Shown piece by piece: positions 1 to 6,381 of a stretch of 14,317 nt of DNA (the stretch's first letter is position 1; the number at the start of each line of letters is the position of its first letter). The position numbers and the translations under genes are program-made. The stretch spans positions 1-14,317 of the forward strand of contig JALQZL010000031.1 in assembly GCA_023258355.1 (NCBI GenBank), in the 5' to 3' direction. Under the pieces are notes generated by a model that was not told where the DNA came from, did not search any database, and worked only from the letters and a program-made list of their open reading frames with translations. This DNA is from Wenzhouxiangellaceae bacterium (lineage in GTDB: Bacteria > Pseudomonadota > Gammaproteobacteria > Xanthomonadales > Wenzhouxiangellaceae).

Positions 1-342
1 TGTGGCTGTGCTGATGGCAGATAAACCATTGTATTGAGTGTGGAAAGCCAGTTGTCTCAGTAACTGTGGGGTGACCAGCTCGGCTGATGCGGGCGTGGGG
101 GCAGGTGATCGCAGTCCATCGATCCCGAGACCCGCGCTCACCAGATCATCATGGTACTGAACATGGATCGGTGAATGATTTTCTTCAATTTGTGGTGGGG
201 CAACGCCTGGGTTGTTCTCCAGCAGGTGCTCGTTGGTGGCACATCCTGTGATGATTGAAAAGCCGAGGCCAAGGGTCAGGCCACTGATGAGGTGTCTGAG
301 TCTTGGGGTGTGCTTGGCACTTGATGGCGTGGGTCGGAACAT
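1..342 (-). CDS. D-(-)-3-hydroxybutyrate oligomer hydrolase, lipoprotein (5' part only)
   Basis: Only the first 114 codons are present; the gene runs off the left edge. The product is predicted to hydrolyse soluble 3-hydroxybutyrate oligomers, from PHB breakdown, to 3HB monomer. The start is ATG at 342-340, with an AGGA ribosome site (TCCT at 351-354 on the plus strand) 8 nt upstream. A basic N-region is followed by a hydrophobic stretch and a lipobox I31-T32-G33-C34, so I infer a lipidated, exported protein; Ala at +2 fits outer-membrane sorting. After a low-complexity linker, residues about 64-110 contain the family's N-terminal pattern: HYDD-like followed by L..AGLG..GL, then a P-T/A-rich bridge and an 'LR.LA..(T/S).Y..L' segment. 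I recall the same order in Ralstonia 3HB oligomer hydrolases. The catalytic part is not visible, so the call rests on the N-terminus and on the divergent 3HB dehydrogenase neighbour. Confidence 0.72.
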   Translation of the reverse strand, partial: MFRPTPSSAKHTPRLRHLISGLTLGLGFSIITGCATNEHLLENNPGVAPPQIEENHSPIHVQYHDDLVSAGLGIDGLRSPAPTPASAELVTPQLLRQLAFHTQYNGLSAISTAT

Positions 343-457
343 GGCGGTTGTCCTGATTGAGTGGTTATTTCTTTTAAGCCTACCAGAGTCTTGGTTTGAG
401 CTGAGTGGACTTTGGTACAGGCCTGAATTTAAGCCAGACCTGCTAGACTCTTTATCT
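343..457. promoter_or_regulatory. Divergent promoter/operator region with paired repeats
   Basis: This 115-nt spacer lies between the divergent oligomer hydrolase and 3HB dehydrogenase starts, so it should hold both promoters. I see no convincing -35/-10 pair. It does hold repeats: TTTAAGCC occurs at 373-380 and again at 428-435. Each copy is followed within 4-9 nt by one arm of a 7-bp inverted repeat (AGAGTCT 385-391, AGACTCT 445-451). The second TTTAAGCC is also the right half of an imperfect 16-bp palindrome, GGC-x-T-x-AATT-x-A-x-GCC (420-435). This could be a two-site operator; that is inference. Confidence 0.4.
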
Positions 458-1225
458 ATGAATATTTTGATTACAGGCGCAGGCAGTGGGATCGGTGAGG
501 GGATTGCCCGTGGCCTTGCCGCCGAGGGCCACCGAGTGATGGTCACTGACTATGACGCCAAAACTGCCGATCAACTGGCCAAGTCGCTCAATGAGGAGGG
601 TTACACCGCCTTTGGGGCTGCTCTGGATGTCGCTGATCAGCAGACAATTGACTCGGTGAGTGACTTGGTTGCACAGACTGGATGGGGTGGCGTTGACGTG
701 CTAATCAATAACGCAGGCCTACAGCATGTCTCGCCGCTAGAAGACTTTCCCATGGATAAGTGGGCCTATCTTGTTCAGGTGATGCTCACGGGTGTTGCTG
801 GCCTAACTCGTGCGCTTTTACCTCAGATGCGAGAACAAAACTTTGGGCGTGTGATCAATATTGGGTCCATCCACTCTTTGGTCGGAAGCCCTTACAAAAG
901 CGCCTATGTGGCTGCCAAGCACGGTTTGATTGGGTTTTCAAAAGTCATTGCTTTGGAGACAGCCAAATCAGATATCACGATCAACACGATATGTCCCACT
1001 TATGTCCGAACACCGCTGGTTGATCAGCAAATTGATGCACAGGCAAAAGTGCATGGCTTAAGCCATGAGGAAGTGATTGAGCAGATTATGCTCAAGCCCA
1101 TGCCCAAAGGGGTCTTTATCAGTTTTGAGGAGTTGACGGGCATTTGTTCATTCCTGCTGAGTCCATCAGCAAGAAACATCACAGGCCAGTCTATTGTGGT
1201 CGATGGCGGTTGGACAGTCACATGA
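458..1225 (+). CDS. bdhA: D-3-hydroxybutyrate dehydrogenase (short-chain dehydrogenase)
   Basis: 255 aa, cytoplasmic. It oxidises D-3-hydroxybutyrate to acetoacetate with NAD+. The SDR signature is complete: TGAGSGIG nucleotide-binding loop (residues 6-13), NNAG, catalytic Ser137, Tyr150 and Lys154. Residues known to line the substrate pocket in the Pseudomonas fragi enzyme (Gln94, His144, Lys152, Gln196, Trp257) are matched here by Gln89, His139, Lys147, Gln191 and Trp252. All five have the same offset of -5, which separates this enzyme from generic SDRs. The start at 458 is chosen because the Rossmann strand begins at residue 2-3 and the length matches the family (about 255-260 aa). The reading frame is open further upstream, but that stretch is the antisense of the divergent gene. 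No strong Shine-Dalgarno sequence is visible. The last bases overlap the next gene (ATGA). Confidence 0.93.
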   Translation: MNILITGAGSGIGEGIARGLAAEGHRVMVTDYDAKTADQLAKSLNEEGYTAFGAALDVADQQTIDSVSDLVAQTGWGGVDVLINNAGLQHVSPLEDFPMDKWAYLVQVMLTGVAGLTRALLPQMREQNFGRVINIGSIHSLVGSPYKSAYVAAKHGLIGFSKVIALETAKSDITINTICPTYVRTPLVDQQIDAQAKVHGLSHEEVIEQIMLKPMPKGVFISFEELTGICSFLLSPSARNITGQSIVVDGGWTVT

Positions 1226-1893
1226 CGACCCGTGTACTCATCGCTGATGACCACCCATTGTTCCGTGCCGCGTTGGTCCAGACCTTAAGCGATTGCATTG
1301 ATGGGGTTGAGGTATTACAAGCCAGAGACCTCCCTGAAGTCTTTGAGCAGTTATCAAACACCGAGGGTATTGATTTAATCTTGCTCGACTTACACATGCC
1401 GGGTAACCAAGGGCTGACTGGGTTGGCGCATATTCGCTGTCATCACCCAGCAGTGGCCGTCGTGGTTGTCTCAGCCAATGAGGATCCCATCGTGATTCGT
1501 CGGGCTCTGAATCACGGCGCGGCTGGCTTTATCCCCAAAAGTTCTGATTTGAGCGAACTCTCTGCAGCCTTGGAGGCGGTCTTTGATTGCCGCGAATGGG
1601 TACCACCTCGTTTGATGCGTGCCGTCGCTGAGGCAGTGGATGATGCACCAGAGGATGATATGGCACAACGCATTGCCAGCTTGACACCCCAGCAGTTTCG
1701 TGTGCTTGAGATGGTCGCTCAGGGGCAGTTGAACAAGCAAATTGCGGATGCGCTGGGTATCCAAATTCGGACAGTGAAGGCGCACATGTCAGAGATCTTT
1801 CATAAGCTCAATGTCCGCAACCGAACGCAAGCAGGTATCGCGTTCCGCGCCCTTGATTTGAGCGGTGCTGAACGGGTTGACGCACACCCGTAA
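1222..1893 (+). CDS. NarL/LuxR-family two-component response regulator (orphan here)
   Basis: 223 aa. The N-terminal receiver domain (about 1-120) has the acidic pair Asp9/Asp10, phospho-acceptor Asp56 in LLDLHMPG, Ser84 as the conserved Ser/Thr and Lys106. An acidic linker (about 136-150) leads to a C-terminal LuxR-type helix-turn-helix (about 153-206) with the expected LTP..F.VL, N.QIA..L, RTVKAH and KL.V.NR.QA elements. The start ATG overlaps the stop of the 3HB dehydrogenase by 4 nt, which implies translational coupling and co-transcription, so the regulator probably controls or senses the same pathway. No histidine kinase is in the window, so the partner and signal are unknown. The family is certain; the regulon is inference. 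The gene ends tail-to-tail with the isomerase gene, 31 nt away. Confidence 0.92.
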   Translation: MTTRVLIADDHPLFRAALVQTLSDCIDGVEVLQARDLPEVFEQLSNTEGIDLILLDLHMPGNQGLTGLAHIRCHHPAVAVVVVSANEDPIVIRRALNHGAAGFIPKSSDLSELSAALEAVFDCREWVPPRLMRAVAEAVDDAPEDDMAQRIASLTPQQFRVLEMVAQGQLNKQIADALGIQIRTVKAHMSEIFHKLNVRNRTQAGIAFRALDLSGAERVDAHP

Positions 1894-1924
1894 CCTAGCC
1901 TGAACCGACTAAGCGTTGGACTGA

Positions 1925-2893
1925 TCAGAAGTTGTCAGTCAGTAATATAGTGGCGTCACAGGTTGCTTTGAATTGACCACCCCACACATATGGACACAAG
2001 ACATTGGCACCACGTTGCAGTGTTTGTCTCTGACCTGAATGATCCGATAGACTCACCACTGTTCCTTCGACGAGACTCACGATACTTGGTGATTGATGAG
2101 ATTGGATGCTCAGTGACTCGCCCGCTTTGAGATTGAATTGTTGAATCCGAAAAAGAGGGCTGTCAGCCAAGATCCGTTGAGGCGCCTCAAAGTCTGCATG
2201 GACAATCTCTGGTTCAAAGTCATCAAAGTCAATGGCGCTGAGTGATTGCTCGATATGTAATTGCCTTGGCTTGCCATCCAGCCCGACACGGCCCCAATCA
2301 TAGACTCGGTAAGTGGTATCCGAGTTTTGTTGGATCTCTAGAATTAAATTTCCAGCATCAATGGCATGAATACGCCCACTTTCCAATAAGATGGACTCAC
2401 CACGCTTGACTGGGGCATGGTGAATGAGTGACTGCAGCCCAGCCCCGCCTTCCTCACGAAGTACCGATTCAAACTGTGAGCGTGTCGTGCCTTTTTTTAA
2501 ACCCACGTAAAGACCCGCCTGCGCCGTGGCCTCGGTGATGTACCAACACTCGGTTTTTGGTTCGCCTCCTAGCTGCTCAGCGAGGTTGGCAGGCGGATGT
2601 ACTTGTAGGCTGAGACGGTCTTGGCAGTCGAGCCATTTGACTAGAATGGGAAAAGGTTGATTCCGAGTTTTTGCCCAGGCAGGGCCCATGATGTCAGCAG
2701 CTGACGCTTGCATCCACTGAGCCAGTGTCTTGCCGGTTTGATTACACACAGACTGTGCTTCTGGACGATCAACAATTTCCCATGCTTCTCCGATAGGGCC
2801 CGTGTGGGGTAATTCCCGGCCTAGGCGGGTGCGGAGGTTGTCTCCCCCCCAGACTCGGTCTTGATATATTGGCTTGAATGACAATAACTCCAT
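1925..2893 (-). CDS. manA: Class I mannose-6-phosphate isomerase
   Basis: 322 aa, cytoplasmic. It interconverts mannose-6-phosphate and fructose-6-phosphate, linking mannose use or GDP-mannose supply to glycolysis. Zinc ligands expected for type I enzymes are present: Gln97 and His99 in LQVHPP, Glu115 in KTECWY and His176 in RIHAIDAG. The opening pattern (F.PIYQDRVWGG, then IGE.WE.) and the short length match the compact Bacillus-type ManA rather than the roughly 390-aa E. coli form. The start at 2893 is chosen because the conserved opening begins there. An in-frame upstream extension to 3010 exists but runs across the divergent gene's ribosome site and start. The ribosome site is weak. No sugar-nucleotide genes sit beside it, so its role in catabolism versus glycan supply is open. 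Confidence 0.9.
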   Translation of the reverse strand: MELLSFKPIYQDRVWGGDNLRTRLGRELPHTGPIGEAWEIVDRPEAQSVCNQTGKTLAQWMQASAADIMGPAWAKTRNQPFPILVKWLDCQDRLSLQVHPPANLAEQLGGEPKTECWYITEATAQAGLYVGLKKGTTRSQFESVLREEGGAGLQSLIHHAPVKRGESILLESGRIHAIDAGNLILEIQQNSDTTYRVYDWGRVGLDGKPRQLHIEQSLSAIDFDDFEPEIVHADFEAPQRILADSPLFRIQQFNLKAGESLSIQSHQSPSIVSLVEGTVVSLSDHSGQRQTLQRGANVLCPYVWGGQFKATCDATILLTDNF

Positions 2894-2937
2894 GACGCAA
2901 TAGTAGCAAAGTGGCTTGAATGAGTCCCGATTCAGTG

Positions 2938-2946
2938 TGCTAGAGT
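2938..2946 (+). promoter_or_regulatory. Candidate extended -10 promoter for the MBL/beta-CASP gene
   Basis: TG-C-TAGAGT has the form of an extended -10 element (TG-N-TAnnnT). A TTGAAT at 2916-2921 could act as a weak -35, although the 19-nt spacing is long. Transcription would start near 2953 and give a leader of about 30 nt. This rests on motif matching only. Confidence 0.3.
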
Positions 2947-2969
2947 GAGCACAGATTAGTTCGGTCAAC

Positions 2970-2975
2970 GGAGGA
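2970..2975 (+). promoter_or_regulatory. Ribosome binding site that fixes a GTG start
   Basis: GGAGGA lies 9 nt before the GTG at 2985. It is the strongest Shine-Dalgarno sequence in the window. Together with the conserved N-terminus it supports GTG rather than a later in-frame start. Confidence 0.75.
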
Positions 2976-2984
2976 AATTGGGCG

Positions 2985-4403
2985 GTGAGAATCGTGCACC
3001 GAGGGGGCATCGAGGGCGTGACAGGGTCCTGTCATGAACTCATGGTAGAGGGCGATCATCCGCACTCTGTTTTGATTGATTGTGGTCTATTTCAGGGGAA
3101 AGATGCGAAACGCACAGACCCTGATATTGACCCCTTAGCCATTGAGTTTGATGTTCACCCCATCAAGGGTGTGCTGTTGACACATGTGCATATCGACCAT
3201 GTTGGTCGCCTTCCTTATTTACTCGGTGCTGGTTATCAAGGCCCGATCATTGCATCTAAAGCCAGTGCCAAGCTCTTGCCCATGGTGTTAGAGGATGCGC
3301 TCAAGGTTGGCTTTACCCGGGATCGAGACGTGATTGAGCGATTCTTGTCAGTGATCAATGATCAACTGATTGGCATTGAGCCTGGTCACTGGCATCCCAT
3401 CTCTGATCAACTCACCATTCGCATGCAACGCGCTGGCCACATCTTAGGCTCCTGTTATATCGAGGCACATGTGGATGAACAGGCAACCGAAACCAAGCCT
3501 GTGGATTCCTCAGGGCCGGGCGATCGGATTGTGTTTAGTGGTGATCTTGGCGCAGATGACACGCCACTGCTTCCGGAACCAAGCTCTCCAGAGCGGGCGG
3601 ATCTTTTGGTTTTGGAGTCTACGTATGGCGATCGGTTGCATCAAGACCGAGTAAATCGACAAGCGCACCTAAAAGCCATTATTGAGCATGCGCTGGATAA
3701 CCATGGCACGGTGCTGATCCCTGCATTTTCTATCGGTCGAACGCAAGAGCTTCTCTATGAGTTGGAGGATCTGATTGAGCGCTTCGGCGATCAGGCGCCT
3801 TGGCATGGATTACAGATTATTCTTGACTCGCCATTGGCGGCAGATTACACCAGAGGCTACCAGCAACTTCAGAGCCTGTGGGATGAGGAGGCTAGGCAAC
3901 GATTGGAACAGGGTCGGCATCCTCTGGCGTTCGATCAACTGATGACCGTCGGGAGCCACAAAGAACACCAACGCATGGTCAAGTTCTTGAAAGAGACTGG
4001 CCAAGGTGCGGTTGTCATCGCTGCCTCTGGGATGTGTGCAGGTGGTCGAATTGTCAACTATCTAAAAGCATTGTTGGGTGACCCACGTTCTGATGTGATC
4101 TTTGTTGGGTATCAAGCACAAGGCACACCCGGGCGCGATATTCTTGAGTTCGGCAGACCTCAACATCCTGATGATCCGCCAGGTTGGGTGAGACTCGATG
4201 GTGAAAAATATACCATTGAGGCTGCCATTCACGAGATCAGTGGTTACTCGGCACACGCCGATCAAAAAGGCTTGGTAGCGTTTGTCAGAGGAATCGAAAC
4301 CCTTCCTTCAGAAATCCGATTGGTCCACGGTGACCCTGAGGCTAAAGAAGCACTCAAATCGGTGCTTGAGGAAGAATTCAATGCACACGTTGTGATTCCA
4401 TAA
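2985..4403 (+). CDS. MBL-fold beta-CASP family nuclease (CPSF/Ysh1-like)
   Basis: 472 aa, predicted cytoplasmic metallo-nuclease acting on RNA, or less likely DNA. The GTG start gives the usual opening of the family (..GG.EGVTGSCH). MBL metal motifs are all present: motif 1 Asp32, motif 2 HVHIDH at 67-72, motif 3 His152 in RAGHILGS and motif 4 Asp187 in SGDLG. The beta-CASP part follows: motif A Glu211 in LESTYGDR, the FSIGRTQELLYEL helix, DSPLA, an ASGMC.GGRI segment, a FVGYQA.GT.GR strand, and motif C His424 in SGYSAHAD. The C-terminus includes the RLVHGDPEA strand. With all catalytic motifs intact it should be active. Bacterial members of this branch are mostly uncharacterised, so endo- versus exonuclease activity and the natural substrate are unknown. 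The VanZ-like gene follows with no spacer. Confidence 0.9.
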   Translation: MRIVHRGGIEGVTGSCHELMVEGDHPHSVLIDCGLFQGKDAKRTDPDIDPLAIEFDVHPIKGVLLTHVHIDHVGRLPYLLGAGYQGPIIASKASAKLLPMVLEDALKVGFTRDRDVIERFLSVINDQLIGIEPGHWHPISDQLTIRMQRAGHILGSCYIEAHVDEQATETKPVDSSGPGDRIVFSGDLGADDTPLLPEPSSPERADLLVLESTYGDRLHQDRVNRQAHLKAIIEHALDNHGTVLIPAFSIGRTQELLYELEDLIERFGDQAPWHGLQIILDSPLAADYTRGYQQLQSLWDEEARQRLEQGRHPLAFDQLMTVGSHKEHQRMVKFLKETGQGAVVIAASGMCAGGRIVNYLKALLGDPRSDVIFVGYQAQGTPGRDILEFGRPQHPDDPPGWVRLDGEKYTIEAAIHEISGYSAHADQKGLVAFVRGIETLPSEIRLVHGDPEAKEALKSVLEEEFNAHVVIP

Positions 4404-4889
4404 ATGGACGAGCTTCTCTCATTGCATTGGTTGGGTTACGGCGCTGTTGTCATTTCAGTCATCCTGATTTATGGCGTAGGCTGGCACCTCTCACAGCCGA
4501 TGGTGACACTGGGACGATGGGCCTTCCGTGTCGCTTTGGCAGCTTTGCTGGCTGGGCTAACTCTGCCTGCCTCAGTGATCAAAGACATCGTGCAACTGCT
4601 CGCTCTTGTGTTGCCCCAGTTAGGACAGATCAGCACAACACCCAATGCGAGTGTTGGCATGCACTTTTTTCTATTTTTGTTGGTTTCAGCCTTGCTTCCC
4701 TTTTTTCGCTTAGACCTTAATGCAAAAGTCATTGTGACCGCTTTGGCCAGCTTGGCCTTTGTGACTGAGTTTTTGCAAGCGCTCATCCCAGATCGTTTCT
4801 TCGACTGGGCTGATGTGGCCACTAACCTGACAGGTGTGGGCCTCGGCATCATTGCGCGCTGGGTAGCCCGTTACCTTGCCGACGTTTAA
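4404..4889 (+). CDS. VanZ-family integral membrane protein
   Basis: 161 aa, inner membrane, with four to five hydrophobic segments. The C-terminal VanZ signature is clear: Glu122 and Gln125 in TEFLQ, then a P-D-R turn (129-131), Asp137 in the W-A-D-V segment, Asn141 and Gly144 ahead of the last helix. The founding member, enterococcal VanZ, gives low-level teicoplanin resistance; the function of the proteobacterial homologues is unknown, and nothing here suggests antibiotic resistance. The ATG directly follows the TAA of the nuclease gene, so the two are almost certainly co-transcribed and probably translationally coupled. Whether they share a function is not known. Confidence 0.8.
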   Translation: MDELLSLHWLGYGAVVISVILIYGVGWHLSQPMVTLGRWAFRVALAALLAGLTLPASVIKDIVQLLALVLPQLGQISTTPNASVGMHFFLFLLVSALLPFFRLDLNAKVIVTALASLAFVTEFLQALIPDRFFDWADVATNLTGVGLGIIARWVARYLADV

Positions 4890-4938
4890 TTCCCAATAGC
4901 CTGTGGGCAGGGAACATCACGCCATTTCTGGTATCCAA

Positions 4939-4971
4939 TTGACATAAAATGAGATCACAGACTGCGCAGTC
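4939..4971 (+). promoter_or_regulatory. TTGACA box followed by a 12-bp perfect palindrome upstream of glutathione reductase
   Basis: A consensus -35 hexamer TTGACA lies at 4939-4944. Fifteen nt later comes the perfect palindrome GACTGCGCAGTC (4960-4971), which covers the place where a -10 box would be. No good TATAAT-like hexamer is seen at 16-18 nt spacing. The palindrome is itself flanked by CACAG (4956-4960) and CTGTG (4978-4982). It could be an activator- or repressor-dependent promoter for the downstream cluster; unproven. Confidence 0.3.
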
Positions 4972-5013
4972 CTATGCCTGTGGCTGGTCAAGTTTTTGTG
5001 GAAAAGGAATCCA

Positions 5014-6381
5014 ATGGTCGAACACCCCGATTTTGATCTTTTCGTGATTGGCGCAGGCTCAGGCGGTGTTCGTGCGGCAAGAATTGCTGCGGGGCACGGT
5101 GCACGTGTGGGGATTTGTGAAGAATCACGGGTTGGTGGGACTTGTGTGATCCGAGGCTGTGTTCCCAAAAAGCTGTTGGTGTACGGCGCTGAGTTTTCGA
5201 AAGCTTTTTCGCAGGCATCAGGTTATGGATGGTCTATCGGACAGACTGAATTTGATTGGGCGGAACTGATCAAAAATAAGAACAAGGAGATCGATCGGCT
5301 CAATGGCATTTATCTCGATCTTTTGAAAAATGCAGGGGTTGAGTTATTCGAGGGCAGGGGACGTTTGGTTGATCCCCATACCGTCGTCATAGGTGAGCAT
5401 ACAATTCGTGCGAAGAAGATCTTGATTGCGGTTGGCGGACGACCACGTGAGCTCGATATTGAGGGTCATCAATGGGCCATTAGCTCAGATGAGGCGCTAG
5501 ATTTACCCACCCTGCCTCGGAAGATACTGATTGTTGGGGCGGGTTACATCGCTGTTGAGTTTGCGGGCATCTTCAATGGTTTGGGTGTGGACGTGACACT
5601 GGCTTATCGTGGCGACAAAATTCTTCGGGGCTTTGACCATGACGTGCAAGATGCGCTTGAGCGGGCACTGATCCAGCAAGGTATTTCGATTCTCTATCAA
5701 TGCACCCCTGAAAAAATTACCAAGACTAATGAGGGACTGAGCGTTTTCTTGGATGGGGAGGCATCAGGTGTCTTTGATCAAGTCTTATTCGCCACAGGGC
5801 GTGTGCCCTACACGTGGGATATGGGATTAGAAGCCGCTGGTGTGAGAACCGATGAATTCGGTGCCATCGTAGTGGATGAATATAGTCAAACATCTCAACC
5901 GTCGATTTACGCTGTTGGTGATGTGACGAATCGGGTGAATCTCACACCGGTTGCCCTGATGGAGGGCCATGCTTTCGCTGATACCGTATTTGGTGGTCGT
6001 GACCGAGCGGTGACGCATGAAAATATTCCCGCAGCTGTCTTCTCCCAGCCGCCTGTTGCCAGTGTGGGTCTTAGTGAGCATGAGGCAAGAGATCAGGGGC
6101 ACCGACTGAGGTTGTTTAAGTCAAGCTTTATGCCGATGAAATATACTTTATCTGGTGGTGGCCAGCGAGGGCTAATGAAGCTGGTGGTGGATGCCGATAC
6201 AGACCAGGTATTGGGTGTCCATATCGTAGGGCCTGACGCACCTGAAATCCTGCAGGGTTTCGCAGTGGCCGTCAGAGCGGGCTTGACCAAGGCGGATTTT
6301 GATCGAACATTGGGGATTCATCCCACAGCAGCAGAGGAATTGGTCACACTGAGAGAAGTGACTCACGAGGACTTAAAATGA
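5014..6381 (+). CDS. gor: Glutathione-disulfide reductase, NADPH-dependent
   Basis: 455 aa, cytoplasmic flavoprotein, homodimeric in the family. It reduces glutathione disulfide with NADPH. FAD-binding GAGSGG at 13-18, redox-active disulfide Cys44-Cys49 in GGTC....GCVPKK, a second Rossmann motif (VGAGYIAVEFAG), and Arg199 and Arg205 in YRGDKILRGFD, which match the two arginines that select NADPH in E. coli Gor (198 and 204). The second FAD motif (YAVGDV) and C-terminal HPTAAEE with catalytic His436/Glu441 are present. Trypanothione- or lipoamide-type features are absent. The ATG at 5014 is preferred over an in-frame TTG at 4996 because AGGA lies 5 nt upstream and the FAD strand starts at residue 7. 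The stop overlaps the subtilase start (ATGA), an unusual partner for a redox enzyme. Confidence 0.95.
   Translation: MVEHPDFDLFVIGAGSGGVRAARIAAGHGARVGICEESRVGGTCVIRGCVPKKLLVYGAEFSKAFSQASGYGWSIGQTEFDWAELIKNKNKEIDRLNGIYLDLLKNAGVELFEGRGRLVDPHTVVIGEHTIRAKKILIAVGGRPRELDIEGHQWAISSDEALDLPTLPRKILIVGAGYIAVEFAGIFNGLGVDVTLAYRGDKILRGFDHDVQDALERALIQQGISILYQCTPEKITKTNEGLSVFLDGEASGVFDQVLFATGRVPYTWDMGLEAAGVRTDEFGAIVVDEYSQTSQPSIYAVGDVTNRVNLTPVALMEGHAFADTVFGGRDRAVTHENIPAAVFSQPPVASVGLSEHEARDQGHRLRLFKSSFMPMKYTLSGGGQRGLMKLVVDADTDQVLGVHIVGPDAPEILQGFAVAVRAGLTKADFDRTLGIHPTAAEELVTLREVTHEDLK

Noticed and set aside
212..457. In-frame N-terminal extension of the 3HB dehydrogenase reading frame by 82 codons
   Set aside because: It is the antisense of the divergent lipoprotein gene and its promoter region; the Rossmann fold begins right after ATG 458 and the resulting length fits the family.
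1872..1891. Inverted repeat ACGGGT-8 nt-ACCCGT near the end of the response regulator gene as a terminator
   Set aside because: The stem is only 6 bp, overlaps the coding end and stop codon, and has no T-run on either side.
1921..1928. Palindrome CTGATCAG between the convergent genes
   Set aside because: An 8-bp GATC-centred palindrome is expected by chance and similar GATC contexts recur through the window.
2894..3010. Upstream extension of mannose-6-phosphate isomerase
   Set aside because: It would overlap the strong ribosome site and start of the divergent nuclease gene, and the family's conserved opening starts at the ATG at 2893.
4404..4889. VanZ-like gene as an antibiotic resistance determinant
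   Set aside because: No other van genes are present, and VanZ-family proteins are widespread in bacteria without a resistance role.
4890..4914. Hairpin TTCCC...GGGAA with inner GCC/GGC after the VanZ gene as a terminator
   Set aside because: The short stem is interrupted by an uneven internal loop and is followed by no T-tract; termination there cannot be claimed.
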